A stretch of 64,000 nucleotides of DNA. Source: Farysia itapuensis (Eukaryota; Basidiomycota; Ustilaginomycetes; Ustilaginales; Ustilaginaceae). Both the position numbers and the translations under genes were made by a program. Position 1 is the stretch's first letter, and every line of letters begins with the position of its first letter. This document shows positions 30,801 through 40,626 of this stretch, one piece after another. Below the pieces are notes generated by a model. The model saw only the letters and a list, made by a program, of their open reading frames with translations. It was not told where the DNA came from and did no database searches. The stretch spans positions 1,111,638 to 1,175,637 of the forward strand of contig JALBYC010000001.1 in the NCBI GenBank assembly GCA_023212645.1, given 5' to 3'.

Positions 30801-31791
30801 AATGTCGATCGGACACGTCAGATGCGCGCGAGCTCGACCGGTTGGAGAGCGCAGAAGCGGGACGAGCGACAGCGTCGCTTGGAGGTTTATCATTCATGGC
30901 GACAACTTTGGACGCTGGACAGAACACACCATTGCCTGGAGTGCAAGCGAAATACTGTACTCCCTGAACACTGCCATCGTTCTTCCCCATTCCGACACTG
31001 TCCCCAATGAGCTCCAGTCCCGCATAGAACCCAGGACGGAATTCGACTGGTCCGAGATGGCGGAGGACACCGACAAGATTGGAGCCATCCATACGTACCT
31101 CGTCGCCAATTTCGAGCTCTCTACCTCTTCGTAGGGATGTTTTGGCTCGAGAAGATGCTGTGGATGCCGAGTGCGACGGTGTGCGCGTCGCTGTTCCTAT
31201 ACGAGCATGGACATCCGAGTAGCGCTTGGGAGTCGAGACGGAGCGAAGAGCGGAGTGGCTCGAGGGCGTAGGCAGAGCCATTGGACTCTTGGATCTGGTC
31301 GATAACGAGGTAGAGCCAGGTGACACGTTGAGACCTGATTGAGATGTAGGCGACGCTTGTAAGACACTATCTCGACCTGAGGATGTGTGCGAAGGCGCGC
31401 GATGACCATATGAAGGCGAATATTGAGCGGTGGGCGTGCTGCGTCCTGTAGGTGTGTGAGAACGAAGGCCGGCGGTTGATTTGCGAGCCAAGACGGAGGA
31501 TTTGGGTATGCGACCGGCTGTCAACAGGGGAGAGGAGTGGTCCGAATCTGCTTCATCTCTGGGCAAAGTCGGCACGGCGGGCGAGGCAACGCTCAACCGA
31601 TACTTGGCAGGGTCATTACGAGAGATTGCTTCGGCGAGCGAATGCTTCTTGTAGACTGTGTCAGGACTGTCGGACGAAGTTGCCGTGGCGTGGACGAGAG
31701 AAGCGCGCCCTGACACTTTGGAAGGAGTTGGGAGTCCAGAACGCAAATGTGAGCTGTTGGGCGTTGTTGGGAGGCCCGATGTAGAGCTCAT
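27868..31791 (-). CDS. clip1: CLIP-170-type microtubule plus-end protein
   Basis: 1307 residues. CLIP-170 family proteins (yeast Bik1, fission yeast Tip1) track growing microtubule ends and load cargo. A Ser/Pro-rich basic N-terminus leads to a CAP-Gly domain at about 225-295 with the signature GKNDGSVQGVQYF. A basic Ser-rich linker follows to ~550 and a very long coiled coil to ~1230 (heptad-like Leu/Glu/Lys/Arg/Gln sequence). At the end are two zinc knuckles, CGLCSKRGHSLQNC and CDDCGELGHKFEDC, as in animal CLIP-170, and the chain ends AEMF rather than the EEY/F type. There is only one CAP-Gly domain, as in fungal homologues. It is divergent from the PI 4-kinase gene. Confidence 0.9.
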   Translation of the reverse strand: MSSTSGLPTTPNSSHLRSGLPTPSKVSGRASLVHATATSSDSPDTVYKKHSLAEAISRNDPAKYRLSVASPAVPTLPRDEADSDHSSPLLTAGRIPKSSVLARKSTAGLRSHTPTGRSTPTAQYSPSYGHRAPSHTSSGRDSVLQASPTSQSGLNVSPGSTSLSTRSKSPMALPTPSSHSALRSVSTPKRYSDVHARIGTATRTPSHSASTASSRAKTSLRRGRELEIGDEVRMDGSNLVGVLRHLGPVEFRPGFYAGLELIGDSVGMGKNDGSVQGVQYFACTPGNGVFCPASKVVAMNDKPPSDAVARPASALSNRSSSRASDVSDRHSAITPARRRISSVQSTTPSRSSSRASVRPPSVTPGMRSVSSLGTSRPASRLTSNLDDRQTDMAHPSDPKSSLATPSGSRVAAPRSSMAGTQTPSVTATPVLAKKRQSLGGLPTPRATKGRASMFAKPSAAADSSMPPPPSPTKGLRTDRSVSALSFRSNSRLGREASDIPSSPGASQDNKMDRNLLLLEQMDLTPKRIASSAIRPQSRAESRAGAHHVADGDVTRDSIAEAVVPLSIYEDQVAELDRLQAQFDLLEKQNQELQRTQAARKARMSEARSIEVVLEEERAKMRAEARERQREMEEERRLEREDEVRRRKEIEDREREAKEKLLEAQNQLNKIKDEQDKLKSDLESQKRHLETKLDTSQTLVEEMKKRIQEDSAETQRGQANEALETQLRLKDTEISSLKESQRRLEAESQQERESLSLQIDELKGAGRETISLYEQRIDEIEREKFEVLDNMELLEAKAQEAIRHAETRYEELQIAQKSTGSAAEASDGSAAQIDNASLREQVAHLQDKLGKYEDQIAEASLVLEKEKENSQKRREKSHEVEASLKNEVKRLKAGIDRLQKGESDLKQVAEETRRALRDSQAALERERAELEVLRADMDHIDSLDGGRARGAASQARKQWQTDKAAMEAEIAQLKARIRNLEGSDDPASQNNARSQLEAKDEELRHLRGQLEQARQARQASRDMSLAASSDTRIENSDQRSSIVSVPSTFGDQHDSTRRTSSSELSATSSANQMSGLSYLVRQLTDENNEATAKYKQMESTLRSQLQEAVTKARTLEITVESLRSQSGSGVGQTDAQDSLAAKLAAYETRLGQSEDTITTLKNKLEVVEQEKRKAVGTHQKEVSELESLIESRIFREEQLIAELERLKKKGDTNPNGVSPSAKRASATVQSRQIASSIGATVAADEDELDNFCGLCSKRGHSLQNCDKISPPTVARPAVPSSNGITEPCDDCGELGHKFEDCPYAAEMF

Positions 31792-32395
31792 GTCTGCAAC
31801 CTAAGCGGAAAAGCTATCTGCGGACGCCGTGATCGCCGGCCAACAAGGGCGATGATGGCTCCTTGATCGTCTGCGCGGAGTGTTGATGGTGTATTTAGGG
31901 TTTCGATTTGTTGACGTTTTGGTGTTGTTTTGCAAATCGCTCCGGTGACCAACAAAGCGCGCCATGAAAACGTCCACTATCCCGTTCTCTACTCCAGGCA
32001 AACGTCCCGCTTCTCATCATTTACTCCTGTAGCACTTCTCAGAGTCAAGGTCAAAACTTGCTCTGGATGCTTCCGCTGCCGCTTCATTTGTTGTTTAATA
32101 CGCAGATCCCTGTGCTTTGAAGGCTCCAAGTGTCTTTGCGCAGTGGACGGCTAACCTCCACTATCTGGTGCCAGTTGACAGCAGCACAGCCAAATTTGTA
32201 CCAGAAAAAGGAGCCGTCAAAAATAGCTCAAAAAAAGAAATTTGACACACTCCCGTCATTACGCATAGACCCTTCTCTGCTCCTCTTGCTCTCCCACCCT
32301 CTTGCTACTTTGCTAGCGCCTCACCGCCATGTCATTGATTTAAGGATCCTGATTCGAAGCTATTGGGAGCTTTTCCTTCTTCTTCGCCCTGGGCC
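31792..32395. promoter_or_regulatory. divergent promoter, clip1 / PI 4-kinase
   Basis: About 600 bases. A pyrimidine-rich tract (32265-32325) lies shortly before the kinase ATG. The plus-strand frame opens at a TTG (32363) before the first ATG at 32396. No clear TATA box was recognised. Confidence 0.5.
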
Positions 32396-35116
32396 ATGCC
32401 GTCAATGTCCGCAGAGTCCATCATCGATGAAGGAACTCCTCTTCTCGGAGCAGGCCATAAGCAGTCTAAGCCCGGGATCGATGGCGACTTTGATTTCGAC
32501 GCCAGATTCAGGAAGTGGAAAGCCGCTGTTGCTCAAAAGTTTCGTCGGTCTGCAAGCCAGGATTCCAGACCCGTCCTCCTCGTGACGTTCTTTGACGATG
32601 TAGACGCTGCCCGGACCGTGCTCCAACGCAAGTCCGCAGAGAAACGCTCTCAAGCATCCAAAGATGCCACCGTCATGACTGGTGACCAATTCAAGATGCA
32701 AGTCAAGGACGTAAAAAAGGCCATTGCACAGGGTATTCATCCCAAGATGATTACAGCTGGGTCTAGTGGGTCGTACTTTGCCCGAGTGCTTGACAGATCG
32801 AGCGCAACAGCGGTTGCTTCGCAAAGTCCAAATGCGACGGTTGTGGCAGTGTTCAAGCCTAAAGACGAGGAACCTTACGGCAACCTCAACCCAAAGCGAC
32901 AGTTCCTGCGCAGATACTTCTGGTGGGCAATGGGACGTCCCTGCCTCATACCCAATTTCTCATATCTTTCAGAAGTTGGCGCATCCTATCTCGACTCACG
33001 CCTATGCTTGCAGATGGTACCTCGAACAGAGTTGGTCGAGTTATCGTCTCCCTCCTTTCACTACGCCTTCAGCGATCGCAAAGCTTTCGAAGTGGAAGGC
33101 AAACCGTTGCCCGTCAAGATTGGTAGCTACCAAGCCTTCTTGAAAGGATATGTTAATGCCTCAGACTTCCTACGCAAGCATCCCTGGCCCTCACGATCTC
33201 GAAGCGAAGCCCTGATGCTGCGTGACTTTGAAGACGAAAGCAGAGCGCACAAAGTCAGTCGCAAGAAACAAAAGGCACGCCTGCGCAACTGCGGCATCGC
33301 TCTCAAGCGATTCATACTCTGTCGACCTTCCCAGTCTGACCTCGTTCGAGAAGATCAAGAAGATGTTGAACGTCAAGCTCGTCCCAACGGCCGTGGTGAT
33401 ACCTCGCCATCGTCACCGGACGAGTTCTACTGGACGCCAAAGAGGATGGAGCAATTCCGCCTGCAGCTCGAAAAACTCGTAATTCTCGATTATTTGATGA
33501 GAAATACGGACAGAGGTCTCGACAATTTCATGGTCAAGCACGACCAAGCAGCGGACAAAGTCACGATCGGAGCTATCGACAACTCCCTCTCCTTTCCCAT
33601 CAAACATCCAAACGAAATTCGCCAGTATCCGTTCGGCTGGCTCTTCTTGCCAACCGATTTGATCGGTCTCCCATTCTCCGAGGAAACACGGCAGCATTTG
33701 TTACCCATCTTGAACGATCCGGTCTGGTGGCAAGAGACTGTAAACGGCCTACGTCAAGTATTCCAACGCGATCCGTATTTCGACGAGAGCAAGTTCAGAA
33801 AGCAGATGAGTGTTCTACGAGGCCAAGGCTGGAACCTTGTCCAGTCTCTGCGCAATCACGAGGAGGGTCCGCTAGATTTGTGCGCTAGGGAAAAGAAATT
33901 CATACGACAGGATATAGTCGACGTCGCGGTTGATGACCTACACGTAGTTGACGGTGCCAAAGTGTCAATCGACTTCCAGGGACAGATTCTCGTTGATGCC
34001 TCCCGCCGCTTGGAGCAGCTTTCAAGTAGTCACAAGGGCTCAGAATCCAAGCTCGCCAGAGCCGTACCCTCCCCCGCCAAATACGACGATTTAGGAGATA
34101 CATACTTGAAGAGACCCATTGGAGCACGCGCGTCGCTGTCCTACCGCCAAGCGCTGCTTCAAGCTTCCGGATCGACCGGTCACCCGAACTCTTCTGAGCC
34201 GATCGCGTGGATCGTGTCTCCTCCCATTGAATCTGCCACGGATGCTCATCCCCAATCGCTTCCAGGGCCCTCTTCGATGCAAGCCGCCTTCGCAGATCTC
34301 AAATTTGAATCGCAGAAACCGACAGAAAATGGCAAAGCACAGCGACCCAGTCGACACTCGCGGATGTCGTCTGCACTCGAGCCAAGAAGCTTCCTGAACC
34401 GACAAGCCTCCGGTGTGACTGCCGATGACGGCGATGACATTCTCGGGCAAACTGGAATGCAAGTGCTCGAAAAATTGGATCGGGAGCGGAAGCAAAAAGC
34501 AAAGCTCAACCTGTTTCGGAGCCCTCGCCGTCGGTCGTCCACCGTATCCACGCTTTCCTCTGCTCCCTTCCAGGATCGCGTTGAGCCGCAAGATCAGATG
34601 CCGGTATCTGCTGCGTCGGCCGAGTCAGATACTATCGAAGCTGCGGATCTAGCGAGCTCGATTGTATCAGATCCCGGCCGTCGACCTGTTGCAAATTCGG
34701 GCAAAAGCCGGCAACGTGGACGGGTATCAAGACATGCAAGTGGTGGCAGAATGAGCTCCTCTACCCACGATCTATACCGCGAAGAAGAGATTCTCTCAGA
34801 AGAGGACGAAGACAAGGGAACCACCGACGACGATCGTCGGTGGCAGACCCGCCGCAATCAAGTCGTTGAGTCTGAGCCCAGCATTGACACGGTACTTTCC
34901 TCGGTACAGCGGTTGTCGGAGAGCAAGGACACGGGAAATGACGAGAACAGTACGCGCTTCACCCCCCATATCCCGCATGCCAACGCCATCGGAGCTGCCA
35001 CCCCGGACAACTCGTCCCCAACTGAGCCAAATCACGGAACAAATCAGAGCACCGTCAAAGTCATTCTCGAAGTCATGTCGTCTGAGACGCGACAACCCTG
35101 GCTCAAATGGATCTGA
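32396..35116 (+). CDS. lsb6: type II phosphatidylinositol 4-kinase (Lsb6-like)
   Basis: 906 residues. It makes PI4P on endosomal, vacuolar or plasma membranes. The kinase starts near residue 115 with GSSGSYFARV (ATP loop), then VVAVFKPKDEEPYGNLNPK, GRPCLIPNFSYLSEVGASYLD, and the catalytic block YLMRNTDRGLDNFMVK near 370 with IGAIDNSLSFP. WLFLPTDLIGLPFS belongs to the same family. A long Ser/Arg-rich tail (about 530-906) follows and has no recognised domain. The cysteine cluster that is usually palmitoylated just before CLIPN (CCPCC type) is absent: the sequence reads YFWWAMGRPCLIPN. The first ATG of the frame is at 32396, a second three codons later. It converges on the next kinase gene. Confidence 0.9.
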   Translation: MPSMSAESIIDEGTPLLGAGHKQSKPGIDGDFDFDARFRKWKAAVAQKFRRSASQDSRPVLLVTFFDDVDAARTVLQRKSAEKRSQASKDATVMTGDQFKMQVKDVKKAIAQGIHPKMITAGSSGSYFARVLDRSSATAVASQSPNATVVAVFKPKDEEPYGNLNPKRQFLRRYFWWAMGRPCLIPNFSYLSEVGASYLDSRLCLQMVPRTELVELSSPSFHYAFSDRKAFEVEGKPLPVKIGSYQAFLKGYVNASDFLRKHPWPSRSRSEALMLRDFEDESRAHKVSRKKQKARLRNCGIALKRFILCRPSQSDLVREDQEDVERQARPNGRGDTSPSSPDEFYWTPKRMEQFRLQLEKLVILDYLMRNTDRGLDNFMVKHDQAADKVTIGAIDNSLSFPIKHPNEIRQYPFGWLFLPTDLIGLPFSEETRQHLLPILNDPVWWQETVNGLRQVFQRDPYFDESKFRKQMSVLRGQGWNLVQSLRNHEEGPLDLCAREKKFIRQDIVDVAVDDLHVVDGAKVSIDFQGQILVDASRRLEQLSSSHKGSESKLARAVPSPAKYDDLGDTYLKRPIGARASLSYRQALLQASGSTGHPNSSEPIAWIVSPPIESATDAHPQSLPGPSSMQAAFADLKFESQKPTENGKAQRPSRHSRMSSALEPRSFLNRQASGVTADDGDDILGQTGMQVLEKLDRERKQKAKLNLFRSPRRRSSTVSTLSSAPFQDRVEPQDQMPVSAASAESDTIEAADLASSIVSDPGRRPVANSGKSRQRGRVSRHASGGRMSSSTHDLYREEEILSEEDEDKGTTDDDRRWQTRRNQVVESEPSIDTVLSSVQRLSESKDTGNDENSTRFTPHIPHANAIGAATPDNSSPTEPNHGTNQSTVKVILEVMSSETRQPWLKWI

Positions 35117-35262
35117 CGCACCCCCACTCACCTATATACCCATACAGTCTAGATTCCACAACACACGAGAGATCGCCCGCAAACAAAAACGTCAAGAAAA
35201 TTGGGTATAAAGAATGTTGATGACAGTGTGGACGTGCGCGGGACGCGAGCGAGCGAGCAGAA

Positions 35263-38200
35263 TTACACGCAGAAGTGGTCAAACGTCTGCAGAGTAGAGA
35301 GGACTTGCTGTGCGGTTGGGCGACGTTCTGGGTCTGGCAGAAGCATTGTGCGCAGAAGCTCACGAGCTTGGTCTGGCAACCTTCCGCCGCCGGGAAGGAA
35401 AATGGCAGGTGTGCCATCCGAGTACGCGTCCAGGTACTCGGCGGTTTCGTCAACCATCTTGTGTTGGCTACTGGGCTGCGGGTCACGGTGGTCTGGACCG
35501 TCGGTCGAAGCAAAGTGTTGATGGTGGATGGAGCGTCGACTGCGGTGAGGTTTGTCCGGGTGCTCGACGTTGGACTCGGACAAAGTCTGAACATGGCGTG
35601 TCCTAGCGGCACTCTGCTGCGCCTGTGGCGGTGGAACGCCAACTGAGCCTTCTTCGTCGGAAGTCGGGGCGACAAAGATGGACTGTAGTCGACTCGACTT
35701 GGTCGGAGTAGTGGAAAGATTGCCGATCTTGGACTTGATCAGGGCGTCACCATCCTTAGCTATGGAAAGGGACGTCGCCTGCGAGGCCTCTTCGTCCAAT
35801 TCGTCGCCGCAGGAGGACCGTCTGCGGATTGGGTCGGGTCGGAGCGGTGGTTCCAGACTCTTTGTGGACTGCATTGCAAAAGACGGTCCGAGTTGCTGCC
35901 CGCGGCTGCCCGGAGAAGCCTTTGGTGAATCGTTGGCGCCGGTTCGCGTTGCGATGACTCGATCGGCCACTGGGCTCTGTTTGTACCCGCGCCCGATGGA
36001 AGAATGTCGCTTCACATCAGCCTCGTTGAGACATCGGATGAGCGAGCTTCTTCTGCCTAACGATGAGGGACCCACAAGTAATCCCCTGGGCTCCAACATG
36101 GGCTCCAAGAGTCGAGATATTGCCAGGGAAGAAGGACTGCGTCCCGTCATGGTGGTAATACCTGATGCGACACTCTCAAGACTGTCTGTGCTCGCGTCCC
36201 TCTTTGACCGGTTGGACCCAGAGTTGGACCTCTGCAAAAGGTCAGCTAGGGAGCGTGCGGTCTGCAGAGTGGTGCCGGGAGAGTTGCCCTCTTCTGGGAA
36301 TGGTCCGTAAGCTGCTGAGGGCTGTCTCCTTCCCCGCAAGCTCGAGCGACGGCTGACAGATTGGCTGCTTGGACTGCTACCTGCTTCCACCATCATTCGT
36401 GACGTGCGATCGTGTTCTTCGCTTTCGAAGAAAGCACGTTTGCGGTGCAGCATCTCCATCATGCTTCTCGCTTTACTGAATGGCTCATAGCCAGTTGCGA
36501 GCGAGTAGAGGACAGCTCCGAGAGAAAAGACATCAATAGGAAACGAGAAGCTCGTCGCTCCTGGTCCGCCAGTTGCCCGACTCAACTCTGGAGCGCAGTA
36601 GGCAGGCGTTCCAAGACCAAGCCCATCGCGTGGGGGATCGCCAGGAATGGGAAAGACGGCAGAGTTGAAGTCGCAAAGCTTGATGTCGAGATCTTCGGAC
36701 AGCAGCATGTTCTCTTTCTTGATATCCGCATGTACGCACCCTTTACTGTGAAGGAATGCGATAGCCTCGGCCATCTGCTTGGCCCAGTCGAGCCATTGTT
36801 CAAAGTCGATCCTATCGCCGTGCTTTTTGGCATACAGAGCCAAATTATTGGGCAGCAGCTCGAGGAGAATGAGTAGGCGTGGCGGATCTGCGTTTGCGTT
36901 TGATGGCTTGCGCACGATCGGAGCCCCTGCAGTCGGCCGCGTGGGTGGGGCGTTGAGTGCGTGATCTGTCCTTGACAAGAGTGCCGCACCGTCGGGGGTT
37001 TGTACGTGGAAGGTCGGCATCGCCAAGTCTTGCTTAACGGTTGCGTCGGGATGAAGCGCAATATCAGCATGCCTGACCAGCTTGGATGTATCTGTTTCAG
37101 AGTTGAGTGGGGTATCATCTGTAGCGTCCAAGCGTGGCTCTATCGAGGTCGCTTCGACGTGAATGCCGTCTCTGCCGAGCATATCACTGGTGGAACGCGG
37201 ATGACGGAGGACGTTGACAACGTAGCGTGGGTGGCTTGAACCAGGATTGGGCATGCCCATCCCTATCTCGATTGGAGTGCTCTTGTTTGTCTCTGTACTG
37301 ATGGACTGGGTGGAGGGCGAGAATTCGACTTCATCCCTGATGTCGATAAGCTGGATAATGTTGGGATGTGAGCCAAGTCTACGAAGTGCGAAAGCTTCAT
37401 CGAGGCCAAGGAGCTGACTTTGCCGGTCAGCATGGAGCCGTTTGATGGCGCACAGCTCCCAAGATGGGAAAGTAGGATCTTGGAATTGACCCGACTGCTG
37501 CTGTTGCCTAGCGGCTTTACGGGACCAGTAGCTACCAAGGTAGACAGTACAGTGTCTTCCCTCACCAAGAATGTATTCCTGTGATGGGCAGAGCCGGAAA
37601 TCTACATCCTTTGTGTTTCTGATCCTCGCTTCTTCCCGTATACGTTCTTCTGAGCTTGCGCGACCTAGGGAAGAGTTTCGATTGTGGCCGTGCTTGCGAC
37701 CTTGTGTTTGCTGCGATGATGCCGTAGAAGAAGTTGCGGCATTCAAAGGCGATGCCGGAGCCATTGTCTGGTCTGGCTGATCAGAAGGCTTGGTGCGCAT
37801 CAATGTTGAAGGTGTAGTCGCGCTACTTGGTGAGTAGAACAGTGAGTTCTTGGTTGGCGGTGACAAGTTCGTGGTCCTACTGTCGGCCTGAAACTTGCCC
37901 GGAGGGGCGATCCAGGATGTGGGCGAGTTGAAAATGTCATTCTTCGAAGGCTTCTGAGTGATCAAAGGATCTTGAGACTGGAGAGAACTGAGTCGAGTGG
38001 CAGCAGGTGGGTACCGTGGTGCCGGACCTGACAAGCAAGACGAGCTGGCAAGACTGAAAGGTGCCTCTGTCGAGTCTGGCGGGGTGAGTGGCAGATCCGT
38101 AAAGTTGTACTTTGCAGACACGTCGCAGGGTATGCTGGCATCACGGCTTGAGGAGCCTTCTGCATGGCTCCTCCTGGACGATGTAGACCACTGGGTATCG

Positions 38201-38301
38201 AGAGGCCAGGGTGCTTTGGGACGGATGGAGGATGTCGAGTCGTCTAGCTGTGCCAATTGGCCGGAGTCTGGCCCATAACGATGATTACCGGAAGTCGTCA
38301 T
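35263..38301 (-). CDS. serine/threonine protein kinase with DFN in place of DFG, orthologue unassigned
   Basis: 1012 residues. A Ser/Pro-rich N-terminus of ~235 residues precedes a kinase domain split by two large inserts. Visible are ILGEGRHCTVYLG near 242, CAIKRL (the ATP-site Lys), a long insert (~335-475), LLILLELLPNNL, GCVHADIKKENML (catalytic Asp, HAD for HRD), KLCDFNSAVF (Asp of DFG with Asn in place of Gly), GTPAYCAPEL, and DVFSLGAVLYSLATG. A second, ~300-residue Ser-rich insert separates this from the last helix, LLPDPERRPTAQQVL, at the extreme C-terminus. The substitution of Gly in DFG is unusual, but Lys, the catalytic Asp and the metal Asp remain, so activity is possible. Pathway and substrate are not readable. 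Confidence 0.72.
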   Translation of the reverse strand: MTTSGNHRYGPDSGQLAQLDDSTSSIRPKAPWPLDTQWSTSSRRSHAEGSSSRDASIPCDVSAKYNFTDLPLTPPDSTEAPFSLASSSCLSGPAPRYPPAATRLSSLQSQDPLITQKPSKNDIFNSPTSWIAPPGKFQADSRTTNLSPPTKNSLFYSPSSATTPSTLMRTKPSDQPDQTMAPASPLNAATSSTASSQQTQGRKHGHNRNSSLGRASSEERIREEARIRNTKDVDFRLCPSQEYILGEGRHCTVYLGSYWSRKAARQQQQSGQFQDPTFPSWELCAIKRLHADRQSQLLGLDEAFALRRLGSHPNIIQLIDIRDEVEFSPSTQSISTETNKSTPIEIGMGMPNPGSSHPRYVVNVLRHPRSTSDMLGRDGIHVEATSIEPRLDATDDTPLNSETDTSKLVRHADIALHPDATVKQDLAMPTFHVQTPDGAALLSRTDHALNAPPTRPTAGAPIVRKPSNANADPPRLLILLELLPNNLALYAKKHGDRIDFEQWLDWAKQMAEAIAFLHSKGCVHADIKKENMLLSEDLDIKLCDFNSAVFPIPGDPPRDGLGLGTPAYCAPELSRATGGPGATSFSFPIDVFSLGAVLYSLATGYEPFSKARSMMEMLHRKRAFFESEEHDRTSRMMVEAGSSPSSQSVSRRSSLRGRRQPSAAYGPFPEEGNSPGTTLQTARSLADLLQRSNSGSNRSKRDASTDSLESVASGITTMTGRSPSSLAISRLLEPMLEPRGLLVGPSSLGRRSSLIRCLNEADVKRHSSIGRGYKQSPVADRVIATRTGANDSPKASPGSRGQQLGPSFAMQSTKSLEPPLRPDPIRRRSSCGDELDEEASQATSLSIAKDGDALIKSKIGNLSTTPTKSSRLQSIFVAPTSDEEGSVGVPPPQAQQSAARTRHVQTLSESNVEHPDKPHRSRRSIHHQHFASTDGPDHRDPQPSSQHKMVDETAEYLDAYSDGTPAIFLPGGGRLPDQARELLRTMLLPDPERRPTAQQVLSTLQTFDHFCV

Positions 38302-38944
38302 TGGCGACGAAAGTGGAGTAGGTGGGCAGGTGACTGAAGTGCATGAAGCCCCTTGCGAAGATATGATTGACTAGCTGGTTAATGTCATGCTAGCCAGCAA
38401 GAGCGACAGCTGATGATGAGCGAGGTAGAAAGGAGAGTGCTGCGATCTGCTAGCATCTACTATCAGGAGCAAGAGTGAGAGAATTGTTGACAGTCTCAGA
38501 CCTGTCTCTTGCGGCATGAAAGCGGACGTGGTAATCTCACTTCTACGCCTGCACGCCTGCTCGGGCACTTTCTCAGTCTCCGACTCAAAATTTATGACTC
38601 CCGTCTCACCCTTCCCGCATATGGGCCTTCTTCAAATTCGCCGATCCCTTCGCTTCATTCCGCACGCCCCTTCTCGTTCCTTGCAACCGCACAGACTGTC
38701 ACTTCCTTGCGCCAGGGGCAAAAGGAGTGCACTATCGCGAGTAAAAGTAGTGTGATAGCGCAGCAACCAGAGTGAAGTAGAGATTAGTTTAATCTAACAG
38801 CTGCAAGTCACGTGACTAAGCCTTTTTTGGCTTTCACTTTTTTGTCTCGTCAGCAGCGCCGGGTCAAAGACATAGCCGGCAAGACGCTACTTCGCAGCTC
38901 GTTCTCACAGTCTCCATATCTGCTCACGGCATCGACGGCAAAGG
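38302..38944. promoter_or_regulatory. divergent promoter, kinase / pex16
   Basis: 643 bases. It contains a perfect 12-base palindrome AGTCACGTGACT at 38806-38817, 127 bases before the pex16 ATG. Its core CACGTG is the type of site bound by basic-helix-loop-helix factors such as Cbf1. No gene seen. Confidence 0.6.
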
Positions 38945-40486
38945 ATGGCTCTCTTCAAGCAGTACGACGAATTTCTGCTCAACAACGCATCGCAGATCAC
39001 GGCAGTAGAGAGCTCGTTGCGGTCCATCACCTACTTTCTGCCTGGCAGATTTAAAGATGCCGAACTTGCAGGAGAAGCCATCTACTCGGCCCTCAATCTG
39101 CTCGGCCTATACCACGACTCCATCTTGGTGCGTGCGCTAGAGAGGCAGAATGGAGGCTCACAAAGAGATCATGAGGCCTCGGCACCAGCATCGCGCAAGA
39201 TAGGCGGATCTCTTGCGTCTCCCTTGACCTCTTCCGAGCATACGCGTTATACCCAGCATTTTTCGCAGCAGTCCACCACGTATAACCACATTGCCAAAAC
39301 AGTGGTCATGATTGGCTATGTAGAGCTCCTGGTCGAAATGGTGGCACGTCGCAAGCTTGGCAGCAAGAAGGCGTGGGATGTCGTTGCGAGTATCGAAGCT
39401 GTCAAGGTGGCTTTGCGGCTCAGCCTTGTGCATTTGACCGGCAACAGGTCTACAGTACAGCCACCCATCCCAGAGCGTGAAGTCGACCCAGCAGCATTGG
39501 AGAGCGGACGAACGAAAACAATGGGAGACTTGGCGGAAAAGCTTGATCATGCAACCCAGCAGATTCGCGAAGCCGCCCCACCAAAGGGGTTCTGGAAAGG
39601 AACGCGTACAGGCTTCTTACGTCCCACGCTCGCCTCGCTCAGACCAGGATTTGACGATCCTGTTCCTGATCAGATCGAACCAAGACCCGAGCTGGACTCG
39701 AGACTGCCTCACCTCAGAGCTCTGCAGATCAATGCTGCCCACTCTGGCTCCGACTCTGACGACACCCTGGTCGACTCTACCCGGCTTGCCGCATCCACTA
39801 GTCTCACCACCTCCCAGATCAACGGCACAGACGCAGCATCAACACACAAGAAGGCTTTGCCCACTCCACCGCTCAACATCAAGCCATGGACAGAGACACA
39901 GATCAACGACTATTTACTCTCCCGCGTGCTCAGTGTCAATGACGTCCGGAAACCGGAAGAGCTCGTCAGACCACTCAGAGATGGGCTGGGCAAGACAGCA
40001 GAAGCGCTGTGGATCCTGCGTCCGCTGATCTACGTCCTTGCCATTCGTAGGTGGGGTCGGAAAGCGACCTTGCCATTCGCCCTTTCCTTTGTACTCGAAT
40101 ACCTGGCCAAGGATCTGCGTCAGCGTTCGCTGCAAACCGGCTCTGCAAACGACGCCAAGAACCTCTTTGCCACAAACCCACTCATGGCGGCCTTGATGGG
40201 CTCGAATCCAATGACTTCCATCCTCACCTCGTTCCTGATGAGAGGCAGCGGCGTCGACAAAGCATCGCGACCCATCTCGACCGTCGAAGAAGCCGAATGG
40301 TCAAAACGGAACAATTCATTCTGGTGGTATCTGCTCCGCGGTCCTGTCTGGCACTCGTTCACACGTCCCAAGGTGTCCGGCATCATCCAGCGCACACAGG
40401 GCAAATTCCTCCTCGGCGTCGTTGGTGGCGTCCTCGGCGATTATCTGCCCCTTGTCGACGAGTACTATTACTACTCGGCCACATAA
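38945..40486 (+). CDS. pex16: peroxisomal membrane protein Pex16
   Basis: 513 residues. Pex16 takes part in peroxisome membrane assembly. The opening YDEFLLNNASQITAVESSLR and LPGRFKDAELAGEAIYSALNL is the family's N-terminal signature. Helical segments with IAKTVVMIGYVELLVEMVAR and ILRPLIYVLAIRRWG follow, then LPFALSFVLEYLAKDLR and, near the end, WWYLLRGPVWHSFTRP and LGDYLPLVDEYYYYS. Two Ser/Thr/Pro-rich loops (about 70-100 and 230-320) lengthen it beyond the ~340-390 residues common in the family. Start: first ATG of the frame, just after a basic leader. It converges on the pbs2 gene. Confidence 0.88.
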   Translation: MALFKQYDEFLLNNASQITAVESSLRSITYFLPGRFKDAELAGEAIYSALNLLGLYHDSILVRALERQNGGSQRDHEASAPASRKIGGSLASPLTSSEHTRYTQHFSQQSTTYNHIAKTVVMIGYVELLVEMVARRKLGSKKAWDVVASIEAVKVALRLSLVHLTGNRSTVQPPIPEREVDPAALESGRTKTMGDLAEKLDHATQQIREAAPPKGFWKGTRTGFLRPTLASLRPGFDDPVPDQIEPRPELDSRLPHLRALQINAAHSGSDSDDTLVDSTRLAASTSLTTSQINGTDAASTHKKALPTPPLNIKPWTETQINDYLLSRVLSVNDVRKPEELVRPLRDGLGKTAEALWILRPLIYVLAIRRWGRKATLPFALSFVLEYLAKDLRQRSLQTGSANDAKNLFATNPLMAALMGSNPMTSILTSFLMRGSGVDKASRPISTVEEAEWSKRNNSFWWYLLRGPVWHSFTRPKVSGIIQRTQGKFLLGVVGGVLGDYLPLVDEYYYYSAT

Positions 40487-40626
40487 AACAACGCTCAACT
40501 GGCAACATGCAATAAGTATTTCAAAGCAAGAGTATGTGCGATGAAAAGTACTGTGCGGGAGAAGTGCTGCAAACATATGCGTGATCTTGGAATGCGGAAA
40601 TGGAAGGAGGTCGATGCAATTTCATC

